A stretch of 64,000 nt of DNA, from assembly GCA_022605955.1 (NCBI GenBank), contig JAKCOZ010000014.1, positions 10,794,001 through 10,858,000 of the forward strand. The letters are read 5' to 3'. Positions within the stretch are counted from its first letter, which is position 1; the number at the start of each line of letters is the position of its first letter. Source of the stretch: Rallus limicola. Lineage: Eukaryota > Chordata > Aves > Gruiformes > Rallidae. The notes beneath the pieces are model-generated. The model was not told the origin of the DNA, did not search any database, and was given only the letters and a program-made list of their open reading frames with translations. The position numbers were made by a program, and so were the translations under genes. Of this stretch, positions 50,096-63,115 are shown one piece after another.

Positions 50096-51470
50096 CAATT
50101 CTGGCATTTCTACTCTTCCTGACATTAGGAAGGCAAACTGGAACTACTATGAATGGCAGACAATCCCAAAAGAATAACATAAATAATTATTGACTTCACT
50201 CTTTAGTAGATATCTCCATAAACATTGTCTTACCCATGATTAATTTCTCTGTTCGTCAGTGATCCTGTCACATTTGCAACACCAGAGAGACCTCTCACTT
50301 AGATCTGTAAGAATTATTGTGAGGACTCATTCATCACTTAGATTTGCAAGCTATGCAGCTAACTTTTTTTCCCCACCTCCCTTTTTGCCCCCCGTTCCAC
50401 TTCTGACTTTATGGAGTTTGTGCTGAACCTGCAAATTCCCTCCAAACTCAAAGAGTCCTAAGGCAGGTGCTTAGCTGCTTGTGCATCCTGCTGTATCACC
50501 ACAGCTGCCCTCAAGAGACAGGCGTTGTGTGCTGCTGCTCCTTCAGTCATAATGGCAGGCTGTCCTAGGAGCGGCACAAAGAAGCAGTTTTTATAAGGAT
50601 GTCAGCTGAGATTGTAACTGACTTCAAAAAAAGAAAATCAGAGAAATGCTCCTCTTGTGCCTGCAGTGTCACGGGGTTAGTATCTCGAACTGAACCAGGA
50701 AAAAAGAGCATGAGGATGTACACGGGATTGCCTGGGAGTCAAGGCAGCATGCCCACTGCCAAAACAGGCAGTAAATTAACTGCCATGCATTAATTTGGCA
50801 CCATCTATTCAAAATACCACCAAATACCTAAGTGTCTATTGACCACAAAAGAAACATCTCCTGATTACCCAGAAACAGAAAATTCAGAATTAATGACTGT
50901 GGGAAAGAAAAGGATTAGGTCAATAAGTGAAAATATGTAAAGCAGAAATAAAACCTTTATGTTTTATAAAAATCATTGAGCCCTTTTTATTTGATATTTC
51001 TTCCTCATTAATTTAAAACTGCAATGATTTCTTCAAACTCTGCCTACAGGTACCAGTTACAGAATAGAGACCCTAACCCACGATCAACACCACTGATTTC
51101 TGTTATGGGGTACTTGATATCTAGATATATTTTAATAACATTGGTACAAGCATTATCACAAGAACATGAGCAATAAAAGCATTAGGAGAAATAGAAGCTG
51201 TGGATAGTATGAGAGCAGAAAGGAAAGTCTGTACGTACTAAGGAAATAATTCCTTGGGAGTTACACACTGAACTCAATTCTTTTTTTTAAAAAGCTTTGA
51301 AATGCAATACTAATGTTAAGCAGTGTTAATTCAACTGCTGCCCCCTGTTTGATTTGTTTAATTATTTCATAGCCATAAGTACAAATCACTTAATAATTAG
51401 AAATAATTTCTTAATCTGACTTTTCTGCTCTAAGAAAAACCTTGTAATCCCACCAACTCCTTATCGCATT
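50096..51470. other. Non-coding, no recognisable feature
   Basis: AT-rich with a moderately GC-richer part at 50440-50770 that holds a 64-codon plus frame (50599-50793) without recognised product. Nothing else seen. Confidence 0.6.
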
Positions 51471-51561
51471 CTCAAAAAAAACCCCAAAACCCAACCAAAA
51501 AAACCCCTTTAAATTTTCATCTTATTACCCCAATCCTTCCCCCCCCCCCCCCCCCCCCCCC
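51471..51561. repeat. A/C low-complexity tract ending in a 23-base C run
   Basis: A-rich then C-rich sequence ('aaaaaaaccccaaaacccaa') followed, after a short unique stretch, by an uninterrupted run of C from 51539 to 51561, then GCCC. On the minus strand this is a G23 run able to form G-quadruplexes. The plus strand could form an i-motif. Such runs are also places where assemblies and reads commonly fail, so the exact length should be treated with caution. Confidence 0.9.
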
Positions 51562-52583
51562 GCCCAGTCTGGCTGCCAGTACAATGCACAACAATCTCAA
51601 AGTTTATGGTGTGAGAATTTTTTAGTGTAACACTCAGATCAATGTGCAGGACATGAAGGAGGGGTATTTTTTGAGGAGAAAAGTGTTCTTTAAAATTGCC
51701 AACAAAAATAAAGATGGCATGTGCTTGTTTAGTTCCAAAGAAAAAAATATAATATCAAGACTAAAAAAACCGAAGTACATGATAAAAAACAACAAAAGGG
51801 GGGAAAAAACCCAACCCCATATAAAAACCTTGAGCAAGTACATTTCCTAATCCCTAGGCCTCCTGGGACATAACTGACTGTCTGCACTATATTCACAGCA
51901 GAAAAGCAAACTTTATTAAAAGATGGTAATTAATTTGGATTTGGCCTTGAGAAATACTGAGAGCCTTCCATATCCTTAATAGCCTCATAGCCCCTCTACA
52001 GGGGACTTCTCTTAGGGTCCAAGTTTAAGATATCCCATGCACAGGATTAGAGGAAAGAGGAGAAATTTAATATGTTATACATTAATTAAATTTGTTAATT
52101 AAAGTTGGACTCTCTTATGAGTCTTGAAATATCCAGAGAAAGATCCTGACAGTTGCAGTTCAGGCAATAAATACTGCTAAAAATACTGCAACAGTGAAAG
52201 TTATTGCCAGTTCAGTGTAAAATATGTCTAAGCCTAATGGTCTCAGTGAGTTTGGAGGGTCATTGGGTAAAATATAGATGCATTGATTGAAAATTTTATG
52301 ATGGTTTTCTTACTGAAAATTGAAATTTTCATTTTGAGGCTGTAAAAGTGATGAAATATTATAATGTTTTTGATTCTTAGATGCCACTATATGTAACTGA
52401 AATTTTACTTTAAAAAACAAGAAAACTTCTTTTCCTTGAGAAGCATCAACACTGGCAAACAGTTTTTTTATTTATTTTTAAAATTCTTACATAACACTAT
52501 TTATCTATTTAGGCACTGTAATTGGCTTGGTTTGTGTCTCAGAAAAAAACACTGAGGAAAATTAAGGAAAAAAAGAAAAAAGG
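51562..52583. other. Non-coding, no recognisable feature
   Basis: AT-rich sequence. The frames on opposite strands at 51634-51843 and 51644-51850 overlap almost completely and reflect A-rich stop-poor sequence. An A-rich tract precedes the LTR fragment at about 52555-52582. Confidence 0.6.
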
Positions 52584-52790
52584 TGTCATGGTTTAGGCCC
52601 AGGCTGCAGCCAAGCACTGTGCCAGACATTCACCCCTCCCATGGGAGGACAGACAGACAGACCCTGGCAGGTTGTGATATGGACAGATACAGACACAGCA
52701 CCACGAAATGGGAATGATGACAACAGAGCCTGTGACAGATAAAACAAATAAAGCACAAAGAGTATTTAATTAACAATTGTAGATTAGAAT
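52584..52790. mobile_element. ERVL-type LTR fragment (endogenous retrovirus, bird)
   Basis: The segment starts 'tgtcatggtttaggccca' and continues 'gccaagcactgtgcc' and 'acccctcccatggga'. It later reads 'gaatgatgacaacagagcc' and 'ataaaacaaataaagcac' followed by 'gtatttaatta'. In the same order these resemble one edge of a common bird ERVL LTR that I know as 'tgtcatggtttaaccccagc', 'aactaagcaccacgcagc', 'ccagtgggatggg' and a 'gtttaatagaacagaaaaga' part. The TG edge is preceded by an A-rich tract. Similarity fades by about 52790, so the other edge is missing or too diverged, and no internal retroviral coding sequence is adjacent. Sense orientation of the LTR is not established, hence no strand. 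It is a solo-LTR remnant with no coding capacity. Confidence 0.6.
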
Positions 52791-55700
52791 ATGGTGATGT
52801 AAGATAAAAGAAGCTCTACTGAAAGCACATTCATTTCCACACCAGTGATGTTTACTTGTTTCTTAGATGTGCACTAAAAAACACATTCAAATTTCAGAGC
52901 TCTGTTGGTTTTGGAATACACAGATTAAAAAGGTAGCAGTTAATTTAGCTGCCCATCTAGAGCAACGTTTTTGTCAGTGGGTAAGAAAAGGAATTGTTGG
53001 CCTGATTTATGTCTATAAGTCTTGAAATCCCTCCAAGAAAGCAAATTTTTATTGGTAAAATAGAAAAGTAAATACAAGTACAGTTCATTCAAAGTAAATA
53101 CAAGTACAGTAGGTTAGTGAAAGGCATACTGTGACTCTGCAAAAGACTAAAAGGTCTAGTTATGGAAACCTGAATACATCCAAAGTTCCTTGCAGATGAT
53201 ACCTGACTATACTTGAGGAGAGAGGAAAAACCAGAACTGCAAAGGAGAAATTTGACCCCTGATGAAAACACAGAGATGTCTTCCTATTCTAGTGCTCACT
53301 TCCTGTGACATTGTTCCTTCAATGATTAGTAGAGTGTGAGAAACACCACTAACTAAGAAATTAGGATAGAGGAAATCAAGATGTGAGAAGACTGTTCACA
53401 TCAAGATAAAATTCAAAGTCAAGAATGAGGTTTCTGTACCAGGCAGTTGGGGTTCATCTCATGGTTCAAGTTCATCCAAGAATGCCAAAGTTTGGGCCCC
53501 CACAAACTATACATGTGAGATATCTGACCCTGCTCTAAAATCATGTTCAGGAATTGATGTCCTCCCTTCTAGTTTTGAATCTGAATCAAAAAGAAAATCA
53601 ATTTCTAAATTAATCTATTTTAGAAAGAAGTGACTTAACAGACATATCAGTGCACTTAGTCAGACAATTTTATATCCTCTGAGGATACGGCTCAGTGAGG
53701 AATCAGCTCTTTAGCATGTAAAGATGACGCCTGAAATCACAAACAGGATGTTCACAAAAAGCACCACATTCTGAGTTACTTCAGAGTATTTCATAAGTTT
53801 ATATACTTTTCCATTGGCCACAGTCCCAAATGGAAAACTGATGTAGAGATGATTGTTATGAAATAAAAAATATGAAGTCTTCATTGGCAGTAGTCTAGTG
53901 AAAAGACAAGAATTCATTCTTGGAGCAGCCTGGAAAAGTTTGTCTCTATTCCACACACATTTTGTTTATGTTACAAGACAGTTACAGTTGAGGGAACCTT
54001 TACTGATTTGTCTTGAAAGCAGATTTTTCTAAATGCCTGCAGGAGACAGCTCAGTGTGATGAATCTGGTCCAATGTTGTTGATCTCTAAAGGTATTGTGG
54101 CTGCTATTTTCACACAAGATGTTTAAGAGGTGCTTTAGAAATGTGAAATTATCAAAATGCTCATTTCCCGGTTAGTTTTGTGCCACTGCACAGCTGTGCT
54201 CAATTAGGAAGACAGTTGAAATACGGGGGGAGAGGGAGTGAACAACACACCCCACAACAGAAACCCAAATACCCGAAAGCCCCAATGCATTCTTCTAGCC
54301 ATTACATTCTTCATTTATATGAGCAAAAAGCCTAGAACAGATCACACTAAAAAAAAAAACCACTGACCCACAATTACCTTTATTGTCTTGGAGAAATTTT
54401 GAAGAAATTTGGTTTTGGGTTTTGGGGTTTTTTTTCCTCTCATGTCATTAATTTCTAAACTCAAAGAACCTCGAATTAAGTGGACAACAATTTTTCTTGT
54501 CCTGCAGTAAAATCCAAAGGACACTGTCAATTACCAGGTCTGTTATGCTGGACAGAAAGTCTAAGCTGCCTGATCCTTGCCTTAAGTTTTTTACAATCTG
54601 CACAGATTCATAATAGAAGATGAGAGGGACAGAAACACTAAAAGGTAATATTTCCATTATACAACCCATTCTGAAAGACTTTTGGAGATCAGCCTTAAGC
54701 TGTATTCACTCTGTTCTCAACAATCACATTTCCCTTCAATGCCCATTGATTTCCTCTGGCTTTCACGTAGTAGATCTATCTATTCTGGACAAAATGAAAG
54801 AGCAGGAAAAAAATTTGGACAAAATTAAAGAAGAAAAAACAGTTGGGAAAGAGTTCCTGGTTGGTACGGAAAAAAAACAACCCATCCCCCAAAAAAACCC
54901 CTCAAAATATTTTCAGACTTTAGGACTGCTTAAACATTTTATTCATATATTATCAGACTGTACTGACAAGAGTTGGTCTGATTTTCCATGAGGGAAAGAG
55001 ATCTTAATATATCATTTACTACTATCTCATTTATTTTGAAGGATTACAAGCAAACCTCTATGAACAATCTTCCAGTTAAATATGATTCACTACTAATCCA
55101 TGTAATCTGGGTTGATATTTTTGCAAAAAGTGTTAAGAGATAGATATGTCTGTGAAGTGAGAGCACAGGGTTTGGGATTTTGGTTGGTTTTTTTTTTCCC
55201 CAGTTGGTGAATTCTAATTAGAACTCAATCATTGAGGATTTCATTCTCATTTTTTTCTTTTTTGCTACTAAGAGCTAGTCAACAGCATGTATCCCAGTGA
55301 CATGTCAACGTATCTGCCTCTCACTGTGAGACCTGGGGCAGTTCTGATCCCTTCTGCCTTAGATACTAGAAGTTTTTTAGGCAGTGGATTATAGCAGAGA
55401 AGGTCATTTAATTACAGTTTCATCTGCGTTTCTACTTATTTCTTGTATGGTGTGCTCACAGTTAGAATTACATGGCAGCTGCTCAATGGCAGAAAACCAG
55501 AAAAATATTACCTAACCTTGGAGTAAAAAGCAACGCTGAGCGGGATTGGCCTACACCTTCACATGATAGTCTTTTCATTACTAGTCTGGCACTTTTACCA
55601 TGCTGTTTCTAAGAAGTGAACAGGAAAACAAGTCTTTCATGAGACATACATTTACAAATCCTTGGTTGCCTGAAGTTGTGTAGTAATCATTCAGTCTCTG

Positions 55701-56689
55701 TAATACCAAATATTTGTCAGACTTTATAAAATGTTGCAGTCATTCTGCCCAAATTCCAGTCCCAGTGTTTGCTGATGATTCACCCCCAAAGTCAACAGAG
55801 AGAGGAGAAACAGAGGTTTCTGAGAGATTTCTTCTCTTTCTAATAACTGGAGATGAGTAAATTTTTTTGTAGAATGTTGTTTTCTCCTAAACAGCCTGTC
55901 ACAGACACATATTGGTTTCAATGGAGTGGATCCACATGTACACATTGCCTAATCTGGCAATGGCATTTAGTAGTTTCATATGATGCAGAAAATCAAGCAG
56001 ATTGAAAAATAAATGTGGTTCTGCTCAGCTATGCTCTAGACTGGAGGATAAAAGTCTTTCTATAGAAGTAACCTTTCTCACCAGATAGTTGAGCACTTGA
56101 CACGACAGGGAGAAAGCTTATGTGTTGTTCTGTTTCCACATAACACTTATCCACAAAACACTCTTGGTCCTTGTAGTGAGCTCATTTCAAATCACAAGTG
56201 TTTTATATATATTTATGTATAACATATCAGAGTGTTTTAAAATCCCCTTAGGTTTAGATATAGTTTGTATGCTACATCTGTTTGAGAAAGAGAGGAAGCA
56301 AAGTACACCATGAAAAAGAGGCAGAGTAAGGAAAACAGAATAACACAGAGTGCATCTCTTCAAGATTTCTGACACCATTAAGTCCTTTTACAAGCTGATC
56401 TTACCTTACAAATATCTCCTATATGTTAAATATGTTAAAAACATTTAAAAAAAAATCTGGCCATGTGTTAACAAATTTTCACCTATTCGTAAGTTTCTAG
56501 TTCACTTCAGTGCTAGTCTTTCCCATTGCACATGAATTTTTTCACCTGTTACTTCAGAAAATCTAGTGTGGAACTTCACAATTTATGGTTCTCTAACTGA
56601 GGTAAATCCAGCTGGAGAAAGAGAGAGAGATACATCTGTCATCTCTAATAAAAAACTTGCTAATCTAAACACAGCAGTCAAACAATGAT
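52791..56689. other. Non-coding, no recognisable gene
   Basis: AT-rich sequence. A 123-codon plus frame at 54620-54991 has a Lys/Glu-rich middle from A-rich sequence and no recognised domain. Minus frames at 53711-53956 and 54448-54669 are likewise anonymous. A short direct repeat is listed separately. An A-rich run is at 54349-54360. Confidence 0.6.
53065..53110. repeat. 20-bp direct repeat, period 26
   Basis: AAAGTAAATACAAGTACAGT occurs exactly at 53065-53084 and again at 53091-53110, separated by six bases. It is a recent-looking tandem duplication of a 26-base unit. No element or gene is associated. Confidence 0.95.
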
Positions 56690-58215
56690 TTGTGAGGGAT
56701 GGTAACCAGAGCCTGATGAGAAGTGCTACATGGGTTGAAGTGAGGGAATGCCTGGTGAGTATCATTTCTTCTCCTGTGAAAGCAGCTTCAATGGGGACTC
56801 CTTCAAGTACCTGTAGCCAAGTGTATACAGCATGGGAAAAGAACAGAAGAATGAGAAGACCATGCACAACTGCAGACCTATGAGTTCATTTGGACTACAG
56901 AGGCGGTGGGGGAGCTCGAGAAGCAAGTGTGCTGCAATGAGTGAATGGGAACTCTTTAGAAAGGACAGGCAAGGAGGAAGATATGCAGTCTGGTAAAAGA
57001 AGGTGGTTGAATGCAGGAAGATGTGCCTGGGGACTCATGAGACACCAGCCACAAGCTTACGGGAAAGGATCAGAGAATGGTCCAACACAGTTAACATCTT
57101 AGTAGGCTCCTGCTCTTTTGACATACCATGATTTTTAGTAAGCCTTTCAACATTATCGTGTCAAACTGGAAAAATATGCTTTGGATAAGTGGACTTTAAG
57201 TTAGGTGGAAACGTGGCCAAATGCTAGGCTGGAAGGGCTGTGGAGAGCCATATAATTGTATAACTGGTAGCTACTCATGGCATCCCTCAAGGACCAATAC
57301 TGGGGCCAATGATATTAAGTGGCTTTATTAGTGACTTATGCAACAGGACAGAGTGCAGTCTCAGCAAGTTTCTGATCAATGTCAAAGCGGGCAGATAGGT
57401 AGGTATCCTTCAGTGTAGGGCCACTTAGTGACTCAACAAGCTGGAGATACGGGCTGAAAGGAATCTTATGAAATCCAAAGAATTTCAACAAAAACAAATG
57501 TCAAGTCCTGCTCCTGGGATGGAAAACCCGGTATGGGTGGGGGCTGACTGCCTGGAAGTCAGTTCTGCAGAAAAAGACCTTGGGGACACCAAGTTGAACA
57601 TGAGCTAGCAATCTTCCCTCACAGCAACAAAAAACAGTCATGTCCTGGGCTGAATTAGCAAGTGTGTTGCCAGCAGGGCCTAGGAAGAGACTCTTTCCTT
57701 CTTTATTTAACTTGTGAGAACGCATTTGGGTTGCCATATCTTGTTTTCAATTCTTCACAACAAAATTGACATTGATACACTGGAGCAAGTCTGCTATAGG
57801 CTACTAATATGATTAGAGGACTGGAGCATACTTCATGAGAGGAGGGGATGAGATCACCTGGTGGGTTCAGCTTTGAGAGCAGAAGGTTAAGGAGGAATCT
57901 TCTAGTGAAAGAATTAGAAAAAGCAATCAGACTGTCTGGCCGTGCACAGTGGTGGGATGAAAGGCAACAGCACAGCTGCACAATGGAAAATTTTGATTAG
58001 ACAGAAGGAATTTTTTTCACCATGAGGATGATAAAATATTGCAACAATTACCCAGAGAGGTCATGGAATCTCCTCTGGGAATATTCAGAACAAAACTGAA
58101 CAAGGGCCTGAGTAACCTGCTCCAAGCTGCCACTGCTTTGAGTGGTGGCTGGACCAAATAATACCCAACAGTCCCTACCCACCAAAATTATTGTTTGGTT
58201 CTGTGAATTAATGTG
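56690..58215 (+). mobile_element. CR1 LINE, 1.5-kb decayed copy (endonuclease, RT and 3' end)
   Basis: The largest element in the window. 56690-57105 follows the start of CR1 ORF2: 'tacctgtagccaagtgtata' then 'cagcatgggaaaagaacaga' translate in the 56692-56883 frame to words like CSQVYTAWEKN, the counterpart of the CR1 'QTSAHSLGNKQEELE' start; 'ctatgagttcatttgg' and 'aaaggacaggcaaggaggaa' continue the endonuclease. At about 57110 it jumps to the reverse transcriptase ('tagtaagcctttcaaca', 'ggaccaatactggggcca', 'gggggctgactgcctggaag', 'agaccttgggga'). 58040-58215 is the 3' end ('acccagagaggtcatggaat' to 'ggttctgtgaatt'). The RT catalytic FADD is lost: about 57366-57388 reads K-F-L-I-N-V-K. Many stops and several deletions are present (full CR1 is about 4.5 kb). 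Minus-strand frames at 56583-56867, 57501-57737 and 57703-57981 are shadows. Confidence 0.85.
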
Positions 58216-61200
58216 GGCACTTGCAGGGTGTCAGTGAGGAAGTAAATACTTGTCATAGCTGCAGAGCAAGTTGTTGATTTGGTGCTCTTCTTACCTGTTC
58301 CTCTGGATCAGAATGTGTTACTTCTGATGCATTCACCTCACTCAGCAAGAAAATTGCAATTTGCTTAATCTCATTCCAAGTGCCTGATTACAAACCTTAA
58401 TCACTCAGCAGGCCTGCCTGTAATTAGTATCTGAGGATCTTCCTTTTGGGAGTGGTGAGTACAGTAGGTTCAGCGATCCAAAAAGCATCTTTGAAACAAA
58501 ATACTGTTTAATAGTAGGAGGAGGATCGAGCAAAGGGTAGTTTAAAAAAACTATAACTATAAAGGTGAGATGAAGTTAACAAGATATGAATGTCCACATT
58601 GTTTGGATCTGAGGAAATCTGTCCAGGATCTTTTTATAATTACAGGAAGTCTAAGAAAGTTTCAAATCAAAGTAGAAGTCTAGGATTGGTCATATGTATT
58701 GTACTCCAAAACTGCTTGTAACTCTCCATTGATTATATGGGAAGAAATGTGGCCAAGGGCAACTATCTTAGCTATAGATACTGACACTGTAAATGTCTAC
58801 TCTACATTACATTAAATAAATCCCAAGTTACAGCTCAGGCTTATCTCTTGAGTCTGGATTCCAGTCTACATCCCCGAACTTGCCCTTTAGCCTTTTTCAT
58901 TGAAGGCTTTTCCTTTCATTTTAATCCAAGTTTTCTGTTCTCCGCTCTGTTTCCTGATCCTGAACAAAGTGAGTCAGCCTGCAAGAATGACAAGTTCACT
59001 TATAGACTGATGAAGCTGTAATATTCTGAAATGTTTCTAAGAAATGGAGATCAGGATTATAATATACACTCTCTACAGAGCCAATTTCCTGACAAACATG
59101 GTCTGTAGATCCATGAAGTAAACATTACAACAATCCAGTTAAGCCACAATATTCATAAAACATTTACACACTGTTTCAAATTGTCGCAATAGTGTAAATA
59201 TTTAAAGCGGTATCACTAGTACCCTGGAACCATTGTGCTAGTTCACATGCAGACTTATCATTTCAGACTCCATAAATGCTGCCAGACATTTTTAGCAGCT
59301 TTTGACAGGTTCCTGCACAACCTATCTGGCCAGCAAGAGTGCAGTTTCTTCCATTAAACAGAAGATAAAACCCAAGACTTTGGAAAACAAGTGAGAAGTT
59401 GGAAAGAATCAGCCCTTGGCTAGTTGGTGCAACAGGGTGCTGTTTATTCAGCTCATTTTACACAAAACAGGCAGCAGTGTTGCAATAGTATTTGTAACAA
59501 AATATATATCCTCCCCACAGGAAGCAAAGGAAGGTGCCAAAAAGGTTTGGGTGTGCTTGAGAAGGAGCAAACGGAGCTATGTCTTTATGACTTTGAAACA
59601 CCATCATTTTCTGGAACAGTGGACAATGCACAAACTAGAAATCCTGTAGATGGGTGGGGGGAAACTCAGAGCCGAAATGAGAAACACAGCTACATTCTAA
59701 TCTTATTTCACTCTTGATTGTGACTTTCTGAGACCTTGCTTTGATATTATGTTCATTTTGAAAAGTTTTTCAGCATACATGATTTTTGGGGGGTCAATCA
59801 GTTCCATTTGTTTCTTAAATACAAAGAATGAGATCTTAGATGTAAAGGAGTGCACTTTGTTGTCTTTAATAAGTCTGCAGAGACATGTATGTCCAGAGGA
59901 AAAAAGAAATTACATGTAAGTCTCTCAAAAATTGTTAATTTCTGTCAGTGTATGATGTAAATACCCCATCTAAAATAAGCCCTGACCACTTTGAGAACTT
60001 ATTCCAGGTTTTTCTGCATTTTTTTTCTCAGAGAATGTTATATTTATGTCTGTATTAGCACTATGAGACACACACATATCCTATGGCAGGAAGCCTTGAG
60101 TCACACCTGTAGAGAGCAGAGGTGTTCTCTGATTTGTACTCAGAGATCTTTAGAAAAGCAAAACATGAAAACACAGTAATTCCCTTTCTCCTTATGCTTC
60201 ATCTCTACCATATCTCTGCCAACACATCAGTCACAATCATTTTCTTGCCTCCTTTCCATTTTTTCCCCCCTGGAGGATCTAATGAATGTTCATATCCAGA
60301 AGTTTGGCAACCTACCAAGAAACCTGTTTATTAGCTTTGAAGTCTTTGATCAGACCCAGCAGTTTGTATCTCCTCTTTTATAACACAAGTACCCATACTG
60401 CTGACAGCTTCAAATCAGAGCCAAGACCCATAAATCGCTGAAGCATTTTGTTTAAATATGACCATTTACTTTTCTTGGTCTGTTACATGATGCTTATATT
60501 CAGCAAGGGTCAGAAGATAGAGGCTAAGACCCAACAAAGATTAATCCTCATGCACGTAAGTCTATCAACTTAGAGCCTCTTCCATAAGACAAGGAAGTTG
60601 TACAACAAATAATTAATTTGCAAAGCTTTCACTCACAGTTCTAGCATTTTATATTGTGGGGAAAAAAAAAAAAGTATAACATGGTACAGCAATTTCAGTG
60701 GGGACCTTAGAATAAATTGAGTCTGAAGAGAAATGTGTAACCTTTATTAGTCTTGCTCTCTGGACTTCATTTCCAAGTGATACATCTGTTGTATAGTTGG
60801 TAAGTTGATTAATGCACTTACAAAAAGTGTCTTGTACACTTCAGAGAAATGGGGTTTCACTAGGAAAAAAACCCCCACAAACTTCTTTAGAGGCAAATCA
60901 TGTAGTTCAATGTAAAAGTTCTGAAAAGGAAAAAAAAAAAAAGCATCTGATGGCAGAAGTTTGCTCTTCCACTGGGTATTATTAGTACTGTTCCAATGTC
61001 AAGTGCAGAACTGCACTCAAGAACTCTCACTTCAAATGCAGAGAAATCTACAGAGACTTGAGCTTTACATGAGCTTTTTAAACCAATGGAAAGAAAGGAA
61101 GAAAGAAAACTTTGCTCTGCTATTGCAAGACTCCTTTATTTCACTCAGACTACATTTTCAATGGAGTACACTAGCACTCAGCTTACTTTTCCCACCAGTT

Positions 61201-63097
61201 AGAGAGAAGAAGGGCCCTTACAGGAACAACAGAAACCTGTTTGTGACACTGCTGAAGTTTTCCATTTACAACTAACAGCAAGCTCATGCAGTAAAATAAA
61301 GGACTCCTAAATGGTATTTTAGTTGCTGTATTCTTTTTCTCATCAAATTCATTGCAATGACTTTGAGTAGCACAGTTAATGCAGCATTCAAGGACAAACA
61401 TTCAGGCACAGATAGAGCTCTTGAAAATGTGTGGCAACATGTATAGAAAGTAACCTAAAAGTACAGCAGAACCAAATTCCACCACAGTAAATGCAGACCA
61501 TTTTGTTTCACTTTGGTTGCATTTGCATCAGACTATTAAATCAGTTTTCAATGGCAATCTTTCTTACCTTTGACTCCCTTTCCCATAAAACAACCTAAAA
61601 AAGGTAAAAAAGTTCAAACATGAAGTACCTATGCACTCAATATTTAATTTTCTTACAATTTAGACAGAATAATTAAAAACCTGTGTGATTAAAAATCAGA
61701 TATCTGCACCTTTACGAGTTAAAAAAAAAGGCCACCCAAACCAAGTATTTCAACAAATATGCCTTCAGAAAAAAAACAAAATAAGCAAAAAAAGCAAAAA
61801 ACTACAAACTATGTTGGTTAGGTTCTTATAAGGATTTTCTCATGGCAACTGGTGAAAGGGATCTCAGATTTCATGCAGGCCTCAAGCTGCAGTATTGGAA
61901 CAGCAACAACCAGAACCAACTGTTTCTTGCAGGAAAAAAATGCTTGCGGACTCATGCATAGCATGCTGGAACATTGACAAGGTTGCTTGTTTATTTTTCC
62001 AGTCCAACACAGGTCATTGCTGGAGGCATGGTATAATACCAGACCAGCTGGTTTATCACAGTGATTTGGGATGACAAAACTTTGCTCTTGCTAAAGAGGC
62101 AGATTTTTGAGCAGTTTACCTTGTATAGCACCTTGTAAAAAATCATGGCCCTGTTTTTCTGTCATGGCAAGTGGCAGGTGAATCTCCTCCTTTGTATCTT
62201 TCCTCTTGTTCATATTCTCTGTGACTTTGATAGAAGGTTATTTTTCTGTCATGGTACTGTTTTTACAGAGGATTTAGTTTATAATGCAGATGGCAATTGA
62301 TTAAGAGTCAGGATTTCTATGTTTCTCTCTATATAAGTGACACGAAAAACTAATCTAAAAAATGAGGGATATGTTATATCTTTTAAAATGCAAAGCAGAT
62401 TTTTCTACCTTGAAGTGAAAGGTGGAAAATCCAAATCATAAAGTCATCAAAAACCAGAAATTGATTCATATCAGGGCTCAGAATAGAGTGGCAGGAGTAC
62501 TGATAAATGACTCCCCTTCTTGTACTGACTTGCTTTTACTTGAAAAAAAGCCAAACAACTGTTTGGCTTGCACCAGAGCTTTGTTATGTAATGTAAGAAA
62601 AGGAAGAAAACAAACATAGGCAAAGCAACTAAACAATTCTCACTACTAAAAGATGACTTATAAATCTTATTCTTTCAAGCAGAATGGTTTCAACAGAGAC
62701 TTAGAATTTTTCTCCATACAAATTGCCTGTGAACATGGCTGGCTGTGAAGTGTCTATTTGCCTGCAATCATTGAAGCAGGAATCCTTCTATGCAAACACT
62801 TCACTCTCTCATACTCTGAACAGTGAACTAATCTTAATAACTGATGGGTTACTTTTCAAAACTCCTTGTTATGCTACCTTTAAAACAAAAAGTGACAGAA
62901 TATTTGATAGAGATACTTCTTGAATTATGATGTCTCAGCTGTCATTGAGTGGCATTCAAATACTTACACATGTGGTCTTAACATACAGCCATGAATTACC
63001 ACTCTGCAAACAAAATGTACAGGATGATCACAACAGCAGCAAGCAGTGGTTATGTGAAACTTCTTTGGCTACTTCTTTCAAAGGACAGTTCTGGTAA
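58216..63097. other. Non-coding, no recognisable feature
   Basis: AT-rich sequence with A runs at about 60661-60674 and 60930-60942. Frames of 60 to 104 codons, including 60961-61275 (+) and two overlapping ones at 59416-59717 (+), have no recognised product or flanking signals. No interspersed repeat identified. Confidence 0.6.
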
Positions 63098-63115
63098 TTT
63101 TTTTTTTTTTTTTTT
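63098..63115. repeat. T18 run
   Basis: Eighteen T followed by AATAAATAAAAT. It could be the reversed poly(A) tail of an old retroposed sequence to its right on the minus strand, but no body could be recognised. The 102-codon frame at 62991-63299 runs through it, giving a poly-Phe stretch, and is not a gene. Confidence 0.9.

Noticed and set aside
54620..54991. 123-codon plus-strand frame with a Lys/Glu-rich centre
   Set aside because: The charged centre is a direct translation of A-rich low-complexity sequence. No known family.
57501..57981. Two minus-strand frames over the large CR1 copy
   Set aside because: They are antisense shadows of CR1 reverse transcriptase sequence that reads, with stops, on the plus strand.
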